DNA from: Mycobacterium sp. 852002-51163_SCH5372311
GTDB taxonomy: Bacteria; Actinomycetota; Actinomycetes; Mycobacteriales; Mycobacteriaceae
DNA length: 64,000 nt
Direction: 5' to 3'
Assembly: GCF_001667115.1 (NCBI RefSeq)
Contig: NZ_LZIJ01000055.1
Coordinates: 124,001-188,000, forward strand
Below the pieces are notes generated by a model. It saw only the letters and a list, made by a program, of their open reading frames with translations. It was not told the origin of the DNA and made no database searches. The position numbers were made by a program, and so were the translations under genes. Of the stretch, positions 1 to 8,827 are shown piece after piece; positions within the stretch are counted from its first letter, which is position 1, and every line of letters begins with the position of its first letter.

Positions 1-179
1 AACCGTGCCGTTGCACCGATCGACGATGCGACTTCTCGACCCGCGTCCTCGAGTATGTCGGTGACAACCACATGGGCGCCCAGCGACGCAAACAACCGGG
101 CTTCCGCAGCCCCCTGGCCGCGGGCGGCGCCGGTGATGATCGCGACTTTCCCTGACAGGTCGGCAAGTTGGCTGGCCAT
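1..179 (-). CDS. Short-chain dehydrogenase/reductase, N-terminal part (cut by window edge)
   Basis: Only the first 59 or so residues are present; the gene runs off the left end. Translation from the ATG whose complement is at 177-179 begins MASQLADLSGKVAIITG and carries the Rossmann glycine motif TGAARGQG at residues 16-23, followed by a beta strand ending in VVVTDI, the usual place for the acidic NAD(H)-selecting residue. This is the classical SDR N-terminus. Substrate cannot be inferred because the active-site Ser/Tyr/Lys part lies outside the window. The 180-425 stretch upstream holds no gene I can support. Confidence 0.85.
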   Translation of the reverse strand, partial: MASQLADLSGKVAIITGAARGQGAAEARLFASLGAHVVVTDILEDAGREVASSIGATAR

Positions 180-425
180 GATCAATCGGCGCCCATGCCG
201 ACGGCGACCAGCGTGGCGGCGTTCATCATCGTGTTCGTCAGCTGCACATCAATTTCCTTAGCAATCGAGATGTCGCGCCCAACCCTATAACCGTCTCCGG
301 AGGAGTCGCCGGCGCTATCCCGATGAATGAGATATCGCTTCACCGGCGGTGGCGTGAAGCTCTAGCGTGCGTCGGGAGATCGAGGCGTATCCACCACCGG
401 GTGGCTGGCGGCCCGTCGAGGAGGC

Positions 426-1499
426 TTGGTGAAGATCGAACCGTCGCGCTCCACTTGTACGGCAAGAGCGCCGGTCAACCGTGGATTGCTCGACGAGGCG
501 GCGCTGGCCTTCGTACGCAGCCGCCAGCCGAAGACGCCGCCAGTCGCGGCAGGACAAACGCGTGCCGAACTCGCAACGGCGTCAGGCCTGTTCGACAACC
601 AGGGATGGTCGACCAGTCCCGTTACTTACCATCGCCGGCCGCCCGCTCTGCTTGACGGCGAGGTGACCGCCCCGCAGACATATTCGTGGCCTCGCCCCCA
701 TGAATCGGTCACGTTCCCGTCCGGATTCCAACCGCGAAGCATCGAACCGGGCGCCGATAGGTGGCCCCGGAACACCTGCAACGACACCGTATTCGTGCGT
801 CTGCTACGCCATCACACGACGGTCCGGCCGTGGGTGGTATGCCTGCATGGCTTCGGGATGAATGCATCCCGGTTCGACCTGACCCCGCTGTGGGCGAATC
901 ATCTTCACCTGAAGGGCGGTTTCAATGTGGCTGTGCCCGCGTTGCCCTTCCACGGGCCGCGCAGATTGCCCGATTCCGGCCAGCTGCTGTCGTTGGATTT
1001 GGTGACGACGTTGCACGGGATCAGTCAGGCGATCTGGGACATCCGCCGTCTGGTCCACTGGCTCTATCAGATCGGCGGGACGGCGGTCGGCGTGTACGGC
1101 CTTTCACTCGGGGGCTATCTCGCGACCCTGCTGTCCGGAGTAGAACCGGTTGAGTGCGTCGTGGCGGGTGTCCCGTTCACCGATGTGCTCGGGTTGATGG
1201 CGCACCACCACCCGCCGCCGGAGTACCTGGGCATACTGCGCGACGACACGGCCGCCACCGCGTTCCGGGTCGTGTCCCCGCTAGAGGTTTCACCAGTGGT
1301 GCAACGGCGGGCGGTCTTCGCCGGTCGCGCCGACCGGTTCATTCCGACCACCCAATCGGCAGCGCTGGCACAGGTGTGGCCGCAATCCACGGTTCGTTGG
1401 TACAACGGTGGGCATATCGGCTATATCTGGTCGCGGGAAGCCAAGGCATTCGTCACCGGCTTCTTGCAGGATGCGCTATGTTCGCGTGGCCGATCGTGA
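426..1499 (+). CDS. Alpha/beta hydrolase family protein
   Basis: A 357-residue protein. The region from about residue 135 shows an alpha/beta-hydrolase fold: oxyanion-side motif HGFGMNASRF (141-150), nucleophile elbow GLSLGG with Ser227, a candidate acid Asp303 in GRADRF, and a candidate catalytic His330 in NGGHIGY. The first 120 residues are not recognised. The start is uncertain: TTG at 426 and GTG at 429 are adjacent and neither has a convincing ribosome binding site. There is no signal peptide, so it is probably cytoplasmic. The neighbours give no substrate hint. An esterase or lipase-like role is an inference from the fold only. Confidence 0.75.
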   Translation: MVKIEPSRSTCTARAPVNRGLLDEAALAFVRSRQPKTPPVAAGQTRAELATASGLFDNQGWSTSPVTYHRRPPALLDGEVTAPQTYSWPRPHESVTFPSGFQPRSIEPGADRWPRNTCNDTVFVRLLRHHTTVRPWVVCLHGFGMNASRFDLTPLWANHLHLKGGFNVAVPALPFHGPRRLPDSGQLLSLDLVTTLHGISQAIWDIRRLVHWLYQIGGTAVGVYGLSLGGYLATLLSGVEPVECVVAGVPFTDVLGLMAHHHPPPEYLGILRDDTAATAFRVVSPLEVSPVVQRRAVFAGRADRFIPTTQSAALAQVWPQSTVRWYNGGHIGYIWSREAKAFVTGFLQDALCSRGRS

Positions 1500-1699
1500 C
1501 CCGCTCGGCCGCAACTCGGCCGCTCGGTATCGAGCCTGCGGCCACGGCTACTCGAAGCGCGAAATCCACGCTCTGGACGCAGGATCGGCGATCTGTACGC
1601 AGGATCGACGGCGGGGCCGAGACGGTGATATCCGCATCGCTGGAGGCGACGACGCCAACGTGCCGCCGCGGGCCCATGCCGTCGAACATATGAGAGCAG

Positions 1700-2530
1700 C
1701 TAGACCACTCCGCGCAGCCCGTCGGCGCCGAACGCGGGTTCCAGCATTGCGGAAAAGTCCGGGCCGCGTCGCAACATGTGCCCACCGTCGACGTTGATGC
1801 ATTGTCCGGTGATCCAGCTCGCCGCGTCGCTCAGCAGGAACATGGCCAGGTTGGCAACATCCTCCACCTCACCCGGTCGCGGCAGCGGCGTGCAGCTGGC
1901 GTAGTCGGAGCTCAGCTCCGGCGACTCAGTAATGGGCGCAACGAGTTCGGTGCGGATCAAACCCGGACGGATGCTGTTGACCCGCACCCACGACGCACCG
2001 AGCTCGTCGGCGGCCAATTGCATCATGTGGTCGACGGCCGACTTGGTGACACCGTAGGCGCCGAACCAGCGGTGGGTGTTGCTGGCCGCGATCGACGAGA
2101 TGCCGACGAACGAACCGCCGCCGCCGCGCACCAGTTCACGCGCGGCGTGCTTGAGCACGTACATGGTGCCGTTGACGTTGAGGTCGACGGTGCGTCGCCA
2201 TGCCTGCGAATCGATCTGGGTGATCGGCCCGATGGTCTCCGACCCGCCAGCGCAATGCACCACGCCGTGCAGCCGCCCGTGCCACGCGGTCGCGGCGTCG
2301 ACCGCTCGGGCGGCCTCTTCCTCTTTCGTGATGTCGGCAGGCTCATAGCGAATGGAACCCTCGGCCCCTAGTGCCTCGATGTCCTTGACAGCGCCCGCCA
2401 GCCGATCCGGGTTGCGGCCGACGATCATGACCGACGCGCCAGCAGCGACGAGTGCGCCGGCCACTCCTTTGCCGATTCCGCTGCCACCGCCGGTGACCAG
2501 GTACGTCCGGTCTTCAAATGAAAGCTGCAT
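1700..2530 (-). CDS. SDR family oxidoreductase
   Basis: A 276-residue classical SDR. It begins MQLSFEDRTYLVTGGGSGIG, with the cofactor motif TGGGSGIG near residues 13-20. The usual NNAG element is replaced by HCAGG. The catalytic region has SSIAAS followed by YGVTK, giving the Ser-Tyr-Lys triad. The open frame extends upstream to 2572, but those codons run through a palindromic repeat, so the ATG at 2530 is preferred. It lies downstream of the crotonase gene on the same strand with the palindrome between them, which may separate the transcripts. Substrate unknown. Confidence 0.85.
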   Translation of the reverse strand: MQLSFEDRTYLVTGGGSGIGKGVAGALVAAGASVMIVGRNPDRLAGAVKDIEALGAEGSIRYEPADITKEEEAARAVDAATAWHGRLHGVVHCAGGSETIGPITQIDSQAWRRTVDLNVNGTMYVLKHAARELVRGGGGSFVGISSIAASNTHRWFGAYGVTKSAVDHMMQLAADELGASWVRVNSIRPGLIRTELVAPITESPELSSDYASCTPLPRPGEVEDVANLAMFLLSDAASWITGQCINVDGGHMLRRGPDFSAMLEPAFGADGLRGVV

Positions 2531-2548
2531 TAGAGCCCCTCTCTCCCT

Positions 2549-2610
2549 CGCGAGCAGACGCAAAAGCACCACATTCGAGCCGGAATTGGGTGCTTTTGCG
2601 TCTGCTCGCG
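2549..2610. repeat. Dispersed palindrome family A, copy 1 (terminator-like)
   Basis: Two perfect 22-base arms (2549-2570 and 2589-2610, outer sequence CGCGAGCAGACGCAAAAGC and its complement) enclose an 18-base loop. The element starts 10 bases after the stop codon of the minus-strand crotonase gene and ends before the next gene starts. Copies 2 and 3 (8686 and 52691) are also immediately after stop codons. There is no trailing T tract; the only T run is inside the arm. Confidence 0.85.
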
Positions 2611-2619
2611 GTGCTAAAT

Positions 2620-3567
2620 CTACGGGGTGTCCCGGCGAGCCACTTTGGTCGGCTTGGCTGTACGCCAGTCCTCGACGTCTGGCGGCAGGCCAACCGGAAA
2701 CCTGTTCTCGTTGTGGGCGGCCCAGTGGGCGTGACCCAGCTCGTGAACATGAAAGGCGTGCCGTAGCGCCTCGGTGAATCCCATTGCGTCGGAGGCGGCG
2801 TTCACCGAGGCCTTGACCAATAGCGCTGCCATCGTGGGCCGTTCGGCGATGCGCCGGGCGAACTGCAGAGTCTTTTCCTCCAGCTCGTCGACCGGGAAGA
2901 CCTTGGACACCATGCCAAGTCGATAAGCCTCGTCCGCGTCCAGCGAATCACCGGTCAGCAGCAGCTCTTTGGCTTTGCGAGGGCCGAATTCCCAAGGGTG
3001 TGCATAGTATTCGACGCCCGGCATGCCCAGCCGTACCGCGACCACGTCACTGAACTTCGCATTGTCGGCCGCGACGATCAGATCGCAAGCCCAGATCAGC
3101 ATCAGGCCCGCCGAAATCGCGTTGCCCTGTACCTGCGCGATGGTGATCTTGCGCAGATCGCGCCAGCGGCAGGTGTTTTCGAAGAAGAAATGCCACTCCT
3201 GGTGATACAGCTTTTCGATGATCGGATCGAGGGTGGCCCCGTGCGACCGGAACGTCGGATGCTGATTGGGCCCAGGTTTGCGCTCCAGCAACGCCGCTTC
3301 CGAGCCGAGGTCGTGGCCGGCAGAGAAGTTCCTGCCGCGAGCCGCGAGGATCACCACCCGCACGGTGTCGTCAGCCTCGGCGCGAGCAAACGCCTCGTCG
3401 AGCTGGACCAGCAGGGTGCGGTTCTGCGCGTTGTGCTCGTCGGGGCGGTTGAGCCAGATCCGGGCGATGCGGCCGTCGTCGAGGGTTTCGTAGACCACCG
3501 GCCCATCAGCGTTGTCGCCGGCTGCGCTGGATGCAGCCTCGGTGCCGGCCTTGTCGGAGAGTGTCAT
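2620..3567 (-). CDS. Enoyl-CoA hydratase/isomerase family protein (crotonase)
   Basis: A 315-residue crotonase-fold protein, somewhat longer than the usual 260. The N-terminal 25 residues are low complexity. The core starts near VVYETLDDGRIARIWLNRP, with oxyanion-hole segments SAGHDLGS and QGNAISAGLML. The segment after RLGMPGVEYYAHPWEFG is unusual in having tyrosine, histidine and tryptophan where simple hydratases have small residues, so the reaction may not be plain hydration. It begins two bases after the TAA of the upstream permease gene, so it may be cotranscribed with the FetA/FetB-like pair. Acyl-CoA substrate unknown. Confidence 0.85.
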   Translation of the reverse strand: MTLSDKAGTEAASSAAGDNADGPVVYETLDDGRIARIWLNRPDEHNAQNRTLLVQLDEAFARAEADDTVRVVILAARGRNFSAGHDLGSEAALLERKPGPNQHPTFRSHGATLDPIIEKLYHQEWHFFFENTCRWRDLRKITIAQVQGNAISAGLMLIWACDLIVAADNAKFSDVVAVRLGMPGVEYYAHPWEFGPRKAKELLLTGDSLDADEAYRLGMVSKVFPVDELEEKTLQFARRIAERPTMAALLVKASVNAASDAMGFTEALRHAFHVHELGHAHWAAHNENRFPVGLPPDVEDWRTAKPTKVARRDTP

Positions 3568-3569
3568 GT

Positions 3570-4391
3570 TTACACATTACGGCCGGTGTGTAAGCGATTT
3601 CCCGCCGGGTTGGTGACCGATCGATGACCGAGCGGCAGCAACCGATGGTCGCGGGTAAAGGCCAAGCGCACCATGCCGATGCCGACCACGACGGTGGTGG
3701 CCGCGACCGAGCCGAGGATGAGGAACATCACCACCGCCTGTACCAACACGGCCTGCACCGGCGGCACACCGGCGAGGATGAGTCCGGTCATGGCGCCCGG
3801 CAGGAACACCAGGCCGGTGGCTTTGGTCGTTTCGATCTGCGGAGAGATCGCCGACCGCAATGCGATCCGCAAGTAGGGGGCGGCGGCCTGGCGAGACGGT
3901 TGGCCGAGGGCGAGCCGGGCTTCGACCTCTTCGCGTTTGTCTCGTAGCTCGTCGATCAGCCGCCGGGCCACCAGCACCGTGGCGGTCATCGAGTTGCCGA
4001 TCATCATCCCGGCGATCGGCACCAGGGTCCGGGCCTGCAGCGGGAACACCCGCAGCCCGAAGAGCGCGCCCAGCGTGATTGCCGACGCGGCGGTGAACGC
4101 GACAATGGTCAGTGGCGCCAGCCGAGGCACCTCCGGTGCCCGTCGGCGCGCGACGTCCCCGGCGTAGACGATCATGGCCGCCGTCCACAGCCACGACCAC
4201 CACAGCGAACGGCCAGGGGCCAGCAGCAATGTCAAGGCCCCTCCCACCAGCAGCAACTGGGCCAGAGCACGCGCCGCCGCCCACAGCACCTGCCGCTGAA
4301 GACCCAACCGCTGCCACACCGATATCGCCGCCGCGAAAAACACGAGGACCAGCGACGTCGCCAAACCTATCCAGCTGACCGTTCCGTTCAC
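3570..4391 (-). CDS. FetB-family (UPF0014) ABC transporter permease
   Basis: A roughly 273-residue integral membrane protein with about seven hydrophobic helices. The motif GMMIGNSMTATVLVARRL is the hallmark of the FetB/YbbM permease family; E. coli FetAB exports iron and improves resistance to oxidative stress. The start is taken as the GTG at 4391, which overlaps the TGA of the ATPase gene in a GTGA, so the two are translationally coupled; the longer frame to 4481 would run deep into the ATPase gene. Context (partner ATPase, divergent multicopper oxidase) supports metal export, with iron the first guess by family. Confidence 0.85.
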   Translation of the reverse strand: MNGTVSWIGLATSLVLVFFAAAISVWQRLGLQRQVLWAAARALAQLLLVGGALTLLLAPGRSLWWSWLWTAAMIVYAGDVARRRAPEVPRLAPLTIVAFTAASAITLGALFGLRVFPLQARTLVPIAGMMIGNSMTATVLVARRLIDELRDKREEVEARLALGQPSRQAAAPYLRIALRSAISPQIETTKATGLVFLPGAMTGLILAGVPPVQAVLVQAVVMFLILGSVAATTVVVGIGMVRLAFTRDHRLLPLGHRSVTNPAGNRLHTGRNV

Positions 4392-5062
4392 GACGGCACC
4401 TGCCCGGTGCAACGGCCCCGCTCGATATGCAGAACCCGGTCCGCGGCCCGTTCGGCCTGGGCCCTGTCGTGGGTGACCCACAGCGCGGGAATCCCGTCGT
4501 CGGCCAGCTCGCGTACGGCGCGCTCGATCACCCGGGCGGCTTCGGCGTCCACGGCGGAGGTGGGCTCATCGAGCAGCAACACCTGCGGCTGCGCCATCAG
4601 CGTGCGGGCCAGGCAGACACGCTGTGCCTCCCCGCCCGACAGGGCGGTGGCGTCGCGGTCCAGCCATGACTGGGTCCCTGATCCATGTCCCGAGCCAGTC
4701 AGAGCCACCCGCTCCAGCGTTTCCCGCATCTGCGCGTCGGACGCCTCCGGCTCGGCGACCCGCAGATTGTCGGCCACGGTGCCGGGAAACGGCGTCGGAC
4801 GCTGGAAACACATCCCCACCCGGCGGCGCAGCCGCAACGGGTCGATATCGGCAATGTCCTTGCCGCAGAACGACACCCGCCCACTGGTCGGCACGTCCAG
4901 TCGATTACACAGTCGCAGCAGGGTCGACTTGCCCGATCCCGACGGACCGAACACCGCGGTCACGCCGCGCCCCGGAATGGCGGCGGTGAACCCGTCCAGC
5001 GCTCGCACCCCGTCACGCTCGACGACCACATCGACGAAGGCGAACACCGGGACTTCGTCCAT
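4388..5062 (-). CDS. FetA-like ABC transporter ATPase
   Basis: A 224-residue ABC ATPase with Walker A GPSGSGKST near residues 39-47, Q-loop CFQRPTPFPG, signature LSGGEAQR, Walker B VLLLDEP and the H-loop WVTHD. Single-domain size and pairing with the FetB-like permease match the two-gene FetAB exporter layout. It is the first gene of the minus-strand run and diverges from the multicopper oxidase gene across a 150-base promoter region. Substrate is inferred from the family only. Confidence 0.87.
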   Translation of the reverse strand: MDEVPVFAFVDVVVERDGVRALDGFTAAIPGRGVTAVFGPSGSGKSTLLRLCNRLDVPTSGRVSFCGKDIADIDPLRLRRRVGMCFQRPTPFPGTVADNLRVAEPEASDAQMRETLERVALTGSGHGSGTQSWLDRDATALSGGEAQRVCLARTLMAQPQVLLLDEPTSAVDAEAARVIERAVRELADDGIPALWVTHDRAQAERAADRVLHIERGRCTGQVPS

Positions 5063-5141
5063 TACGACGCCTCCATCTACCGGGTCGGCCGGGAACCTCA
5101 GGGCCTGCGGTAGGCTCTGCGGCGAACTATCGGAACACGAT

Positions 5142-5154
5142 ATCGGAGTCCGAT
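5142..5154. promoter_or_regulatory. Candidate operator between metal-export ATPase and multicopper oxidase genes
   Basis: The palindrome ATCGGAGTCCGAT has 6-base arms around one central base and lies in the divergent promoter region. An extra ATCGGA half-site lies just upstream around 5129-5134. It is a possible binding site for the PadR-type regulator encoded at 6680 or for a metal sensor. It does not look like the ATGT-N8-ACAT site known for some PadR proteins, so the assignment is weak. Confidence 0.35.
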
Positions 5155-5215
5155 TTTATGCCCTGGGGTTCGGCCCGTATGTCATGGCGGCGTCTACCGG
5201 ATGCGGGGCTCTCCC

Positions 5216-6670
5216 ATGAACGTTGACCGGCGTGACTTCCTCAAGTGGGGTGGCCTGGCGGCCCTCGCCGCCGGTGGTGTCACGGCCGGTTGCTCGCACG
5301 GCCCGCAGACCACCAAGGCTGACTACACGTTGCACATCGCTGAAACGGAGTTCGAAGTCGCACGTGGAAAACTCGTCAAGACCACGACCTACAACGGCCA
5401 GTTCCCCGGCCCCCTGCTGCGGCTCACCGAAGGCAGGCAGACTTCGGTGGACGTCCACAATGACACCGACACGCCCCAGCAGCTGCACTGGCACGGTCAG
5501 CGGCTCCCGGCCGACGTCGACGGCTCCACCGAAGAAGGCACCCCGCTGATCCAGCCGCACGGCATGCGCCGGATCACGTTTGTGCCGGGCCCGTCGGGCT
5601 TCCGCTTCTACCACACCCACCTCACTCCGGGCGCCGACTTGACCGGCGGCCAATACGGCGGCCTGGTAGGACCGGTTTACATCGAGCCCAAACGCGATCC
5701 CGGCGCCTACGACCGCGAGGTGTTCCTGACACTCAAGGAATTCGGAGCCAAGCTGAGCCAGGAAGCCGACATGCCTACCAGCTTCCTGGCCGGCGACGCG
5801 GTCCCGGATCTGCGAGAGCAGGGCGAGCGCGCGATGAACGCCTCGCTGGCCGCGGGCAGCCCGCACGGATACGAGGTCGGCTACGACATCTTCGCCATCA
5901 ACGGCCACAGCCTCGGCCACGGCGATCCGATCCGGGTGAAGACGGGCGAGCGGGTCCTGCTGCACGTGCTCAACGGCAGCGCCACCGAGAGCCGCAGCCT
6001 CGCCCTGCCTGGCCACTCCTTCACGGTCGTGGCACTGGACGGCAACCCGGTGCCCAAGCCCGCCGCGGTGCCGGTGTTGTGGTTGGGAACCGCCGAACGT
6101 GTCTCAGCGATCGTGGAAATGAACAGCCCCGGCGTCTGGATCCTCGGCGACGTCTCCGACGAGGACCGCCAGGCCGGCATGGGCATCGTCGTCGAATACG
6201 CAGGCCGCACCGGCGAACCGCAATGGGCGCCCCCACCGCCGTTCCAATGGGATTACCGCTTGTTCACCAACGGCGGCACGCCTCCAGCGGCCGATCACGT
6301 CATCGACATGCTCATCGAGGAGCGAAACGCCGCCAGCAACGGGTTCAACATCTGGACCATCAATGGCACCCCGTTCTCCATGGAGACCAACCAGCCGGTC
6401 CTCGACGTCGTCCACGGGCAGCGTTACCGGCTGCGGTTCCGCAACGCCAGCGACGACATCCATCCGATGCATCTGCACCGGCACATTTTCGAAATCACCC
6501 ACGTCGCGGGCACGCCGACCGCCGGTATCCGCAAGGACGTGGCCATGCTGGGCAGCTATCAGATCATGGAAGTTGACTTTCTGGCCGACCAGCCCGGTCT
6601 GTCGCTGTTGCACTGCCACCAGCAACTACACATGGACTTCGGCTTCATGCGGTTGCTGCGCTGTTCGTAA
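5216..6670 (+). CDS. Multicopper oxidase, Tat-exported probable lipoprotein
   Basis: A 484-residue laccase/CueO-type oxidase. The ATG at 5216 starts the protein directly on a twin-arginine signal, MNVDRRDFLKWGG, followed by an AGC lipobox with Cys26, so it is probably an anchored cell-envelope enzyme; the upstream ATG at 5201 is less likely. All copper motifs are present: LHWHG, YHTHL, HPMHLHRH and HCHQQLH. The residue at the axial position (Cys+10) is phenylalanine rather than methionine, as in high-potential laccases. Expected role: oxidation of Cu(I) or Fe(II), or phenols, outside the membrane. It diverges from the FetAB-like exporter and is followed 9 bases later by a PadR regulator. Confidence 0.92.
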   Translation: MNVDRRDFLKWGGLAALAAGGVTAGCSHGPQTTKADYTLHIAETEFEVARGKLVKTTTYNGQFPGPLLRLTEGRQTSVDVHNDTDTPQQLHWHGQRLPADVDGSTEEGTPLIQPHGMRRITFVPGPSGFRFYHTHLTPGADLTGGQYGGLVGPVYIEPKRDPGAYDREVFLTLKEFGAKLSQEADMPTSFLAGDAVPDLREQGERAMNASLAAGSPHGYEVGYDIFAINGHSLGHGDPIRVKTGERVLLHVLNGSATESRSLALPGHSFTVVALDGNPVPKPAAVPVLWLGTAERVSAIVEMNSPGVWILGDVSDEDRQAGMGIVVEYAGRTGEPQWAPPPPFQWDYRLFTNGGTPPAADHVIDMLIEERNAASNGFNIWTINGTPFSMETNQPVLDVVHGQRYRLRFRNASDDIHPMHLHRHIFEITHVAGTPTAGIRKDVAMLGSYQIMEVDFLADQPGLSLLHCHQQLHMDFGFMRLLRCS

Positions 6671-6679
6671 GGGGTTCCG

Positions 6680-6991
6680 ATGCGGGAATTGCGGGCATTT
6701 CAAAGGGCGGCGGTGCGGCTGCACATCCTGCACCACGCCGCCGAAGACGAGGTTCATGGCGCCTGGCTGACCGACGAGCTGAGCCGCCACGGTTACCGCG
6801 TCAGCCCCGGAACGTTGTATCCGACCCTGCACCGGCTCGAAGTGGACGGGCTGCTGAAGTCCCGCCGGCAAGTGGTCGACGGCCGCATGCGCCGCGTCTA
6901 CCGGGCCACCCCGGCCGGGCGTGCGGCACTCACCGAGGATCGCCGCACGCTGCGCGAGCTGGCCCAAGAAGTGCTGGGTAACGAGGCCTAA
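6680..6991 (+). CDS. PadR-family transcriptional regulator (Rv3488-like)
   Basis: A 103-residue winged-helix protein: HGAWLTDELSRHGYRVSPGT gives the helix-turn-helix, followed by LYPTLHRLEVDGLLKSR and the wing. It is the small subfamily-2 PadR type. M. tuberculosis Rv3488, the apparent homologue, has been reported to bind metals. It starts 9 bases after the multicopper oxidase stop codon and is likely in the same transcript. Regulation of the oxidase and exporter by this protein is an inference from context. Confidence 0.85.
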   Translation: MRELRAFQRAAVRLHILHHAAEDEVHGAWLTDELSRHGYRVSPGTLYPTLHRLEVDGLLKSRRQVVDGRMRRVYRATPAGRAALTEDRRTLRELAQEVLGNEA

Positions 6992-7039
6992 CTGCACGGA
7001 CGTCTGCAAGGCCGAAATGATGTCCCTTAAAGTTGTGTC

Positions 7040-7204
7040 ATGCCTACCAAATCTGATCCTGGCGAACTCGGCGACGTCGAGCCACTGGCCGACAGCACCG
7101 CGAGCCAGGCCAGGCGTGTCGTCGCGGCGTACGCGAACGATGCCGATGAGTGCCGAATCTTCTTGTCCATGCTCGGTATTGGGCCGGCGAAAACAGAGAC
7201 TTAA
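7040..7204 (+). CDS. Small conserved hypothetical protein upstream of otsA (Rv3489-like)
   Basis: A 54-residue ORF, beginning MPTKSDPGELGDVEP and ending GIGPAKTET. It contains a helix-prone segment, ASQARRVVAAYANDADECR, with a single cysteine. It matches my recollection of Rv3489, which also precedes otsA and has the same length. Its TAA ends one base before the GTG start of otsA, so the two are almost certainly cotranscribed. No function is known to me. Confidence 0.75.
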   Translation: MPTKSDPGELGDVEPLADSTASQARRVVAAYANDADECRIFLSMLGIGPAKTET

Positions 7205-8683
7205 GTGGCTCCCGGGGGTGGCGAGGACTCGAAGAACCCGAACTCGGGGCGCTTCGGCGATTCCGATTTCGTGGTCGTCGCCAACCGTCTACCGGTCGAT
7301 CTCGAGCGGCTTCCCGACGGCAGCACAGCCTGGAAACGCAGCCCCGGCGGGTTGGTCACGGCGCTGGAGCCGCTGTTGCGCCGGCGGCGCGGGGCCTGGG
7401 TCGGCTGGCCGGGTGTAGTCGGCGACGAGATCGACGGCGACGAGGAACCCATCGATCAGGACGAGCTGCGGCTGCAGCCAGTACGGCTGAGCGCCAAGGA
7501 CGTCGCCGACTACTACGAAGGATTCTCGAACGCCACCCTGTGGCCGCTGTACCACGACGTCATCGTCAAGCCGCTCTACCACCGCGAATGGTGGGACCGC
7601 TACGTCGACGTCAACCGCCGCTTCGCCGATGCCGCGTCGCGGGCGGCGGCTCCCGGCGGGACGGTGTGGGTCCAGGACTACCAACTGCAGCTGGTGCCCA
7701 AAATGCTGCGCTCGCTGCGCCCCGATTTGACCATCGGCTTCTTCTTGCACATACCGTTTCCGCCCGTCGAGCTGTTCATGCAGCTGCCTTGGCGCACCGA
7801 GATCATCGAAGGCTTGCTCGGCGCCGATCTGGTGGGATTTCATCTGGCCGGCGGGGCGCAGAATTTCCTCTTCCTGGCCCGGCGACTGGTGGGCGCGAAC
7901 ACCTCCCGCGGAGCGGTCGGGGTGCGGTCGCGGTTCGGCGAGGTACAACTCGATTCGCGCACAGTGCAAGTGGGCGCCTTCCCCATCTCCATCGACTCCA
8001 GGGCGCTCGACGAGGCGGCACGCGATCGCAACATCAGGCGCCGGGCGCGTGAAATCCGCGCCGAGCTGGGCAACCCCCGCAAGATCCTGCTCGGCGTCGA
8101 CCGGCTCGACTACACCAAGGGCATCAATGTCCGGCTGAAGGCGTTTTCTGAGCTGCTCGCCGACGGTCGTGTGAAACGCGATGACACCGTACTGATCCAG
8201 CTTGCGACACCGAGCCGCGAACGTGTGGAGAGTTACCAGATTCTGCGCAATGACATTGAACGCCAGGTGGGCCACATCAACGGCGAATACGGCGAGGTCG
8301 GCCATCCGGTGGTGCACTACCTGCACCGTCCGGTGCCCCGCGACGAACTCATCGCGTTCTTCGTGGCCAGCGATGTCATGCTGGTGACCCCGTTGCGTGA
8401 CGGGATGAACCTGGTGGCCAAGGAGTACGTCGCCTGCCGCAGCGATCTTGGCGGCGCGCTGGTGCTGAGTGAATTCACCGGTGCCGCAGCCGAACTCCGG
8501 CAGGCCTATCTGGTCAACCCGCACGACCTCGAACGCGTCAAGGATGCCGTCGAGGCCGCACTCAACCAGCCGGTCGAGGAGGGGCGGCGCCGGATGCGGT
8601 CAATGCGACGCCAGGTGCTCGCCCATGACGTGGACCGCTGGGCACGGTCTTTTCTCGACGCCCTGGCCGAGGCGCATCCCTAG
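7205..8683 (+). CDS. otsA: Trehalose-6-phosphate synthase OtsA
   Basis: A 492-residue GT20 glycosyltransferase that makes trehalose 6-phosphate from a nucleoside diphosphate glucose and glucose 6-phosphate. Motifs: [14 protein letters not shown] near the N-terminus, [26 protein letters not shown] (sugar-nucleotide phosphate binding) and [14 protein letters not shown] (donor ribose/phosphate binding). The start is a GTG directly after the TAA of the 54-residue gene. The stop is followed after two bases by palindrome copy 2. Length is normal for mycobacterial OtsA. Confidence 0.96.
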   Translation: MAPGGGEDSKNPNSGRFGDSDFVVVANRLPVDLERLPDGSTAWKRSPGGLVTALEPLLRRRRGAWVGWPGVVGDEIDGDEEPIDQDELRLQPVRLSAKDVADYYEGFSNATLWPLYHDVIVKPLYHREWWDRYVDVNRRFADAASRAAAPGGTVWVQDYQLQLVPKMLRSLRPDLTIGFFLHIPFPPVELFMQLPWRTEIIEGLLGADLVGFHLAGGAQNFLFLARRLVGANTSRGAVGVRSRFGEVQLDSRTVQVGAFPISIDSRALDEAARDRNIRRRAREIRAELGNPRKILLGVDRLDYTKGINVRLKAFSELLADGRVKRDDTVLIQLATPSRERVESYQILRNDIERQVGHINGEYGEVGHPVVHYLHRPVPRDELIAFFVASDVMLVTPLRDGMNLVAKEYVACRSDLGGALVLSEFTGAAAELRQAYLVNPHDLERVKDAVEAALNQPVEEGRRRMRSMRRQVLAHDVDRWARSFLDALAEAHP

Positions 8684-8685
8684 TG

Positions 8686-8748
8686 GGGCGAGCAGACGCA
8701 AAAGCACCTATTTTCAGCTGGAAATCGTGCTTTTGCGTCTGCTCGCCC
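8686..8748. repeat. Dispersed palindrome family A, copy 2 (terminator-like)
   Basis: Perfect 22-base arms at 8686-8707 and 8727-8748 with outer sequence GGGCGAGCAGACGCAAAAG. The 19-base centre (ATTTTCAGCTGGAAAT) is itself almost palindromic. It begins two bases after the otsA stop codon. The core is the same as copy 1 at 2549 and differs from copy 3 at 52691 by paired changes. Confidence 0.85.
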
Positions 8749-8827
8749 GGCGAAACCCGTGGTGTAGCCGTCCGATCGCTGTGATACTCGAAGACAGCGT
8801 TCAACTGCCAACGAAGGAGAAGACGCC

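Noticed and set aside
1500-1699. Small frames between the hydrolase and the SDR
   Set aside because: No ribosome binding sites or motifs; short internal repeat ACGCAGGATCG only.
5156-6016. 286-residue minus-strand frame opposite the multicopper oxidase
   Set aside because: Antisense of a gene with complete copper motifs and a Tat signal.
7289-8524. 411-residue minus-strand frame inside otsA
   Set aside because: Composition is the antisense of otsA (rich in His, Gln, Arg); no known motif.
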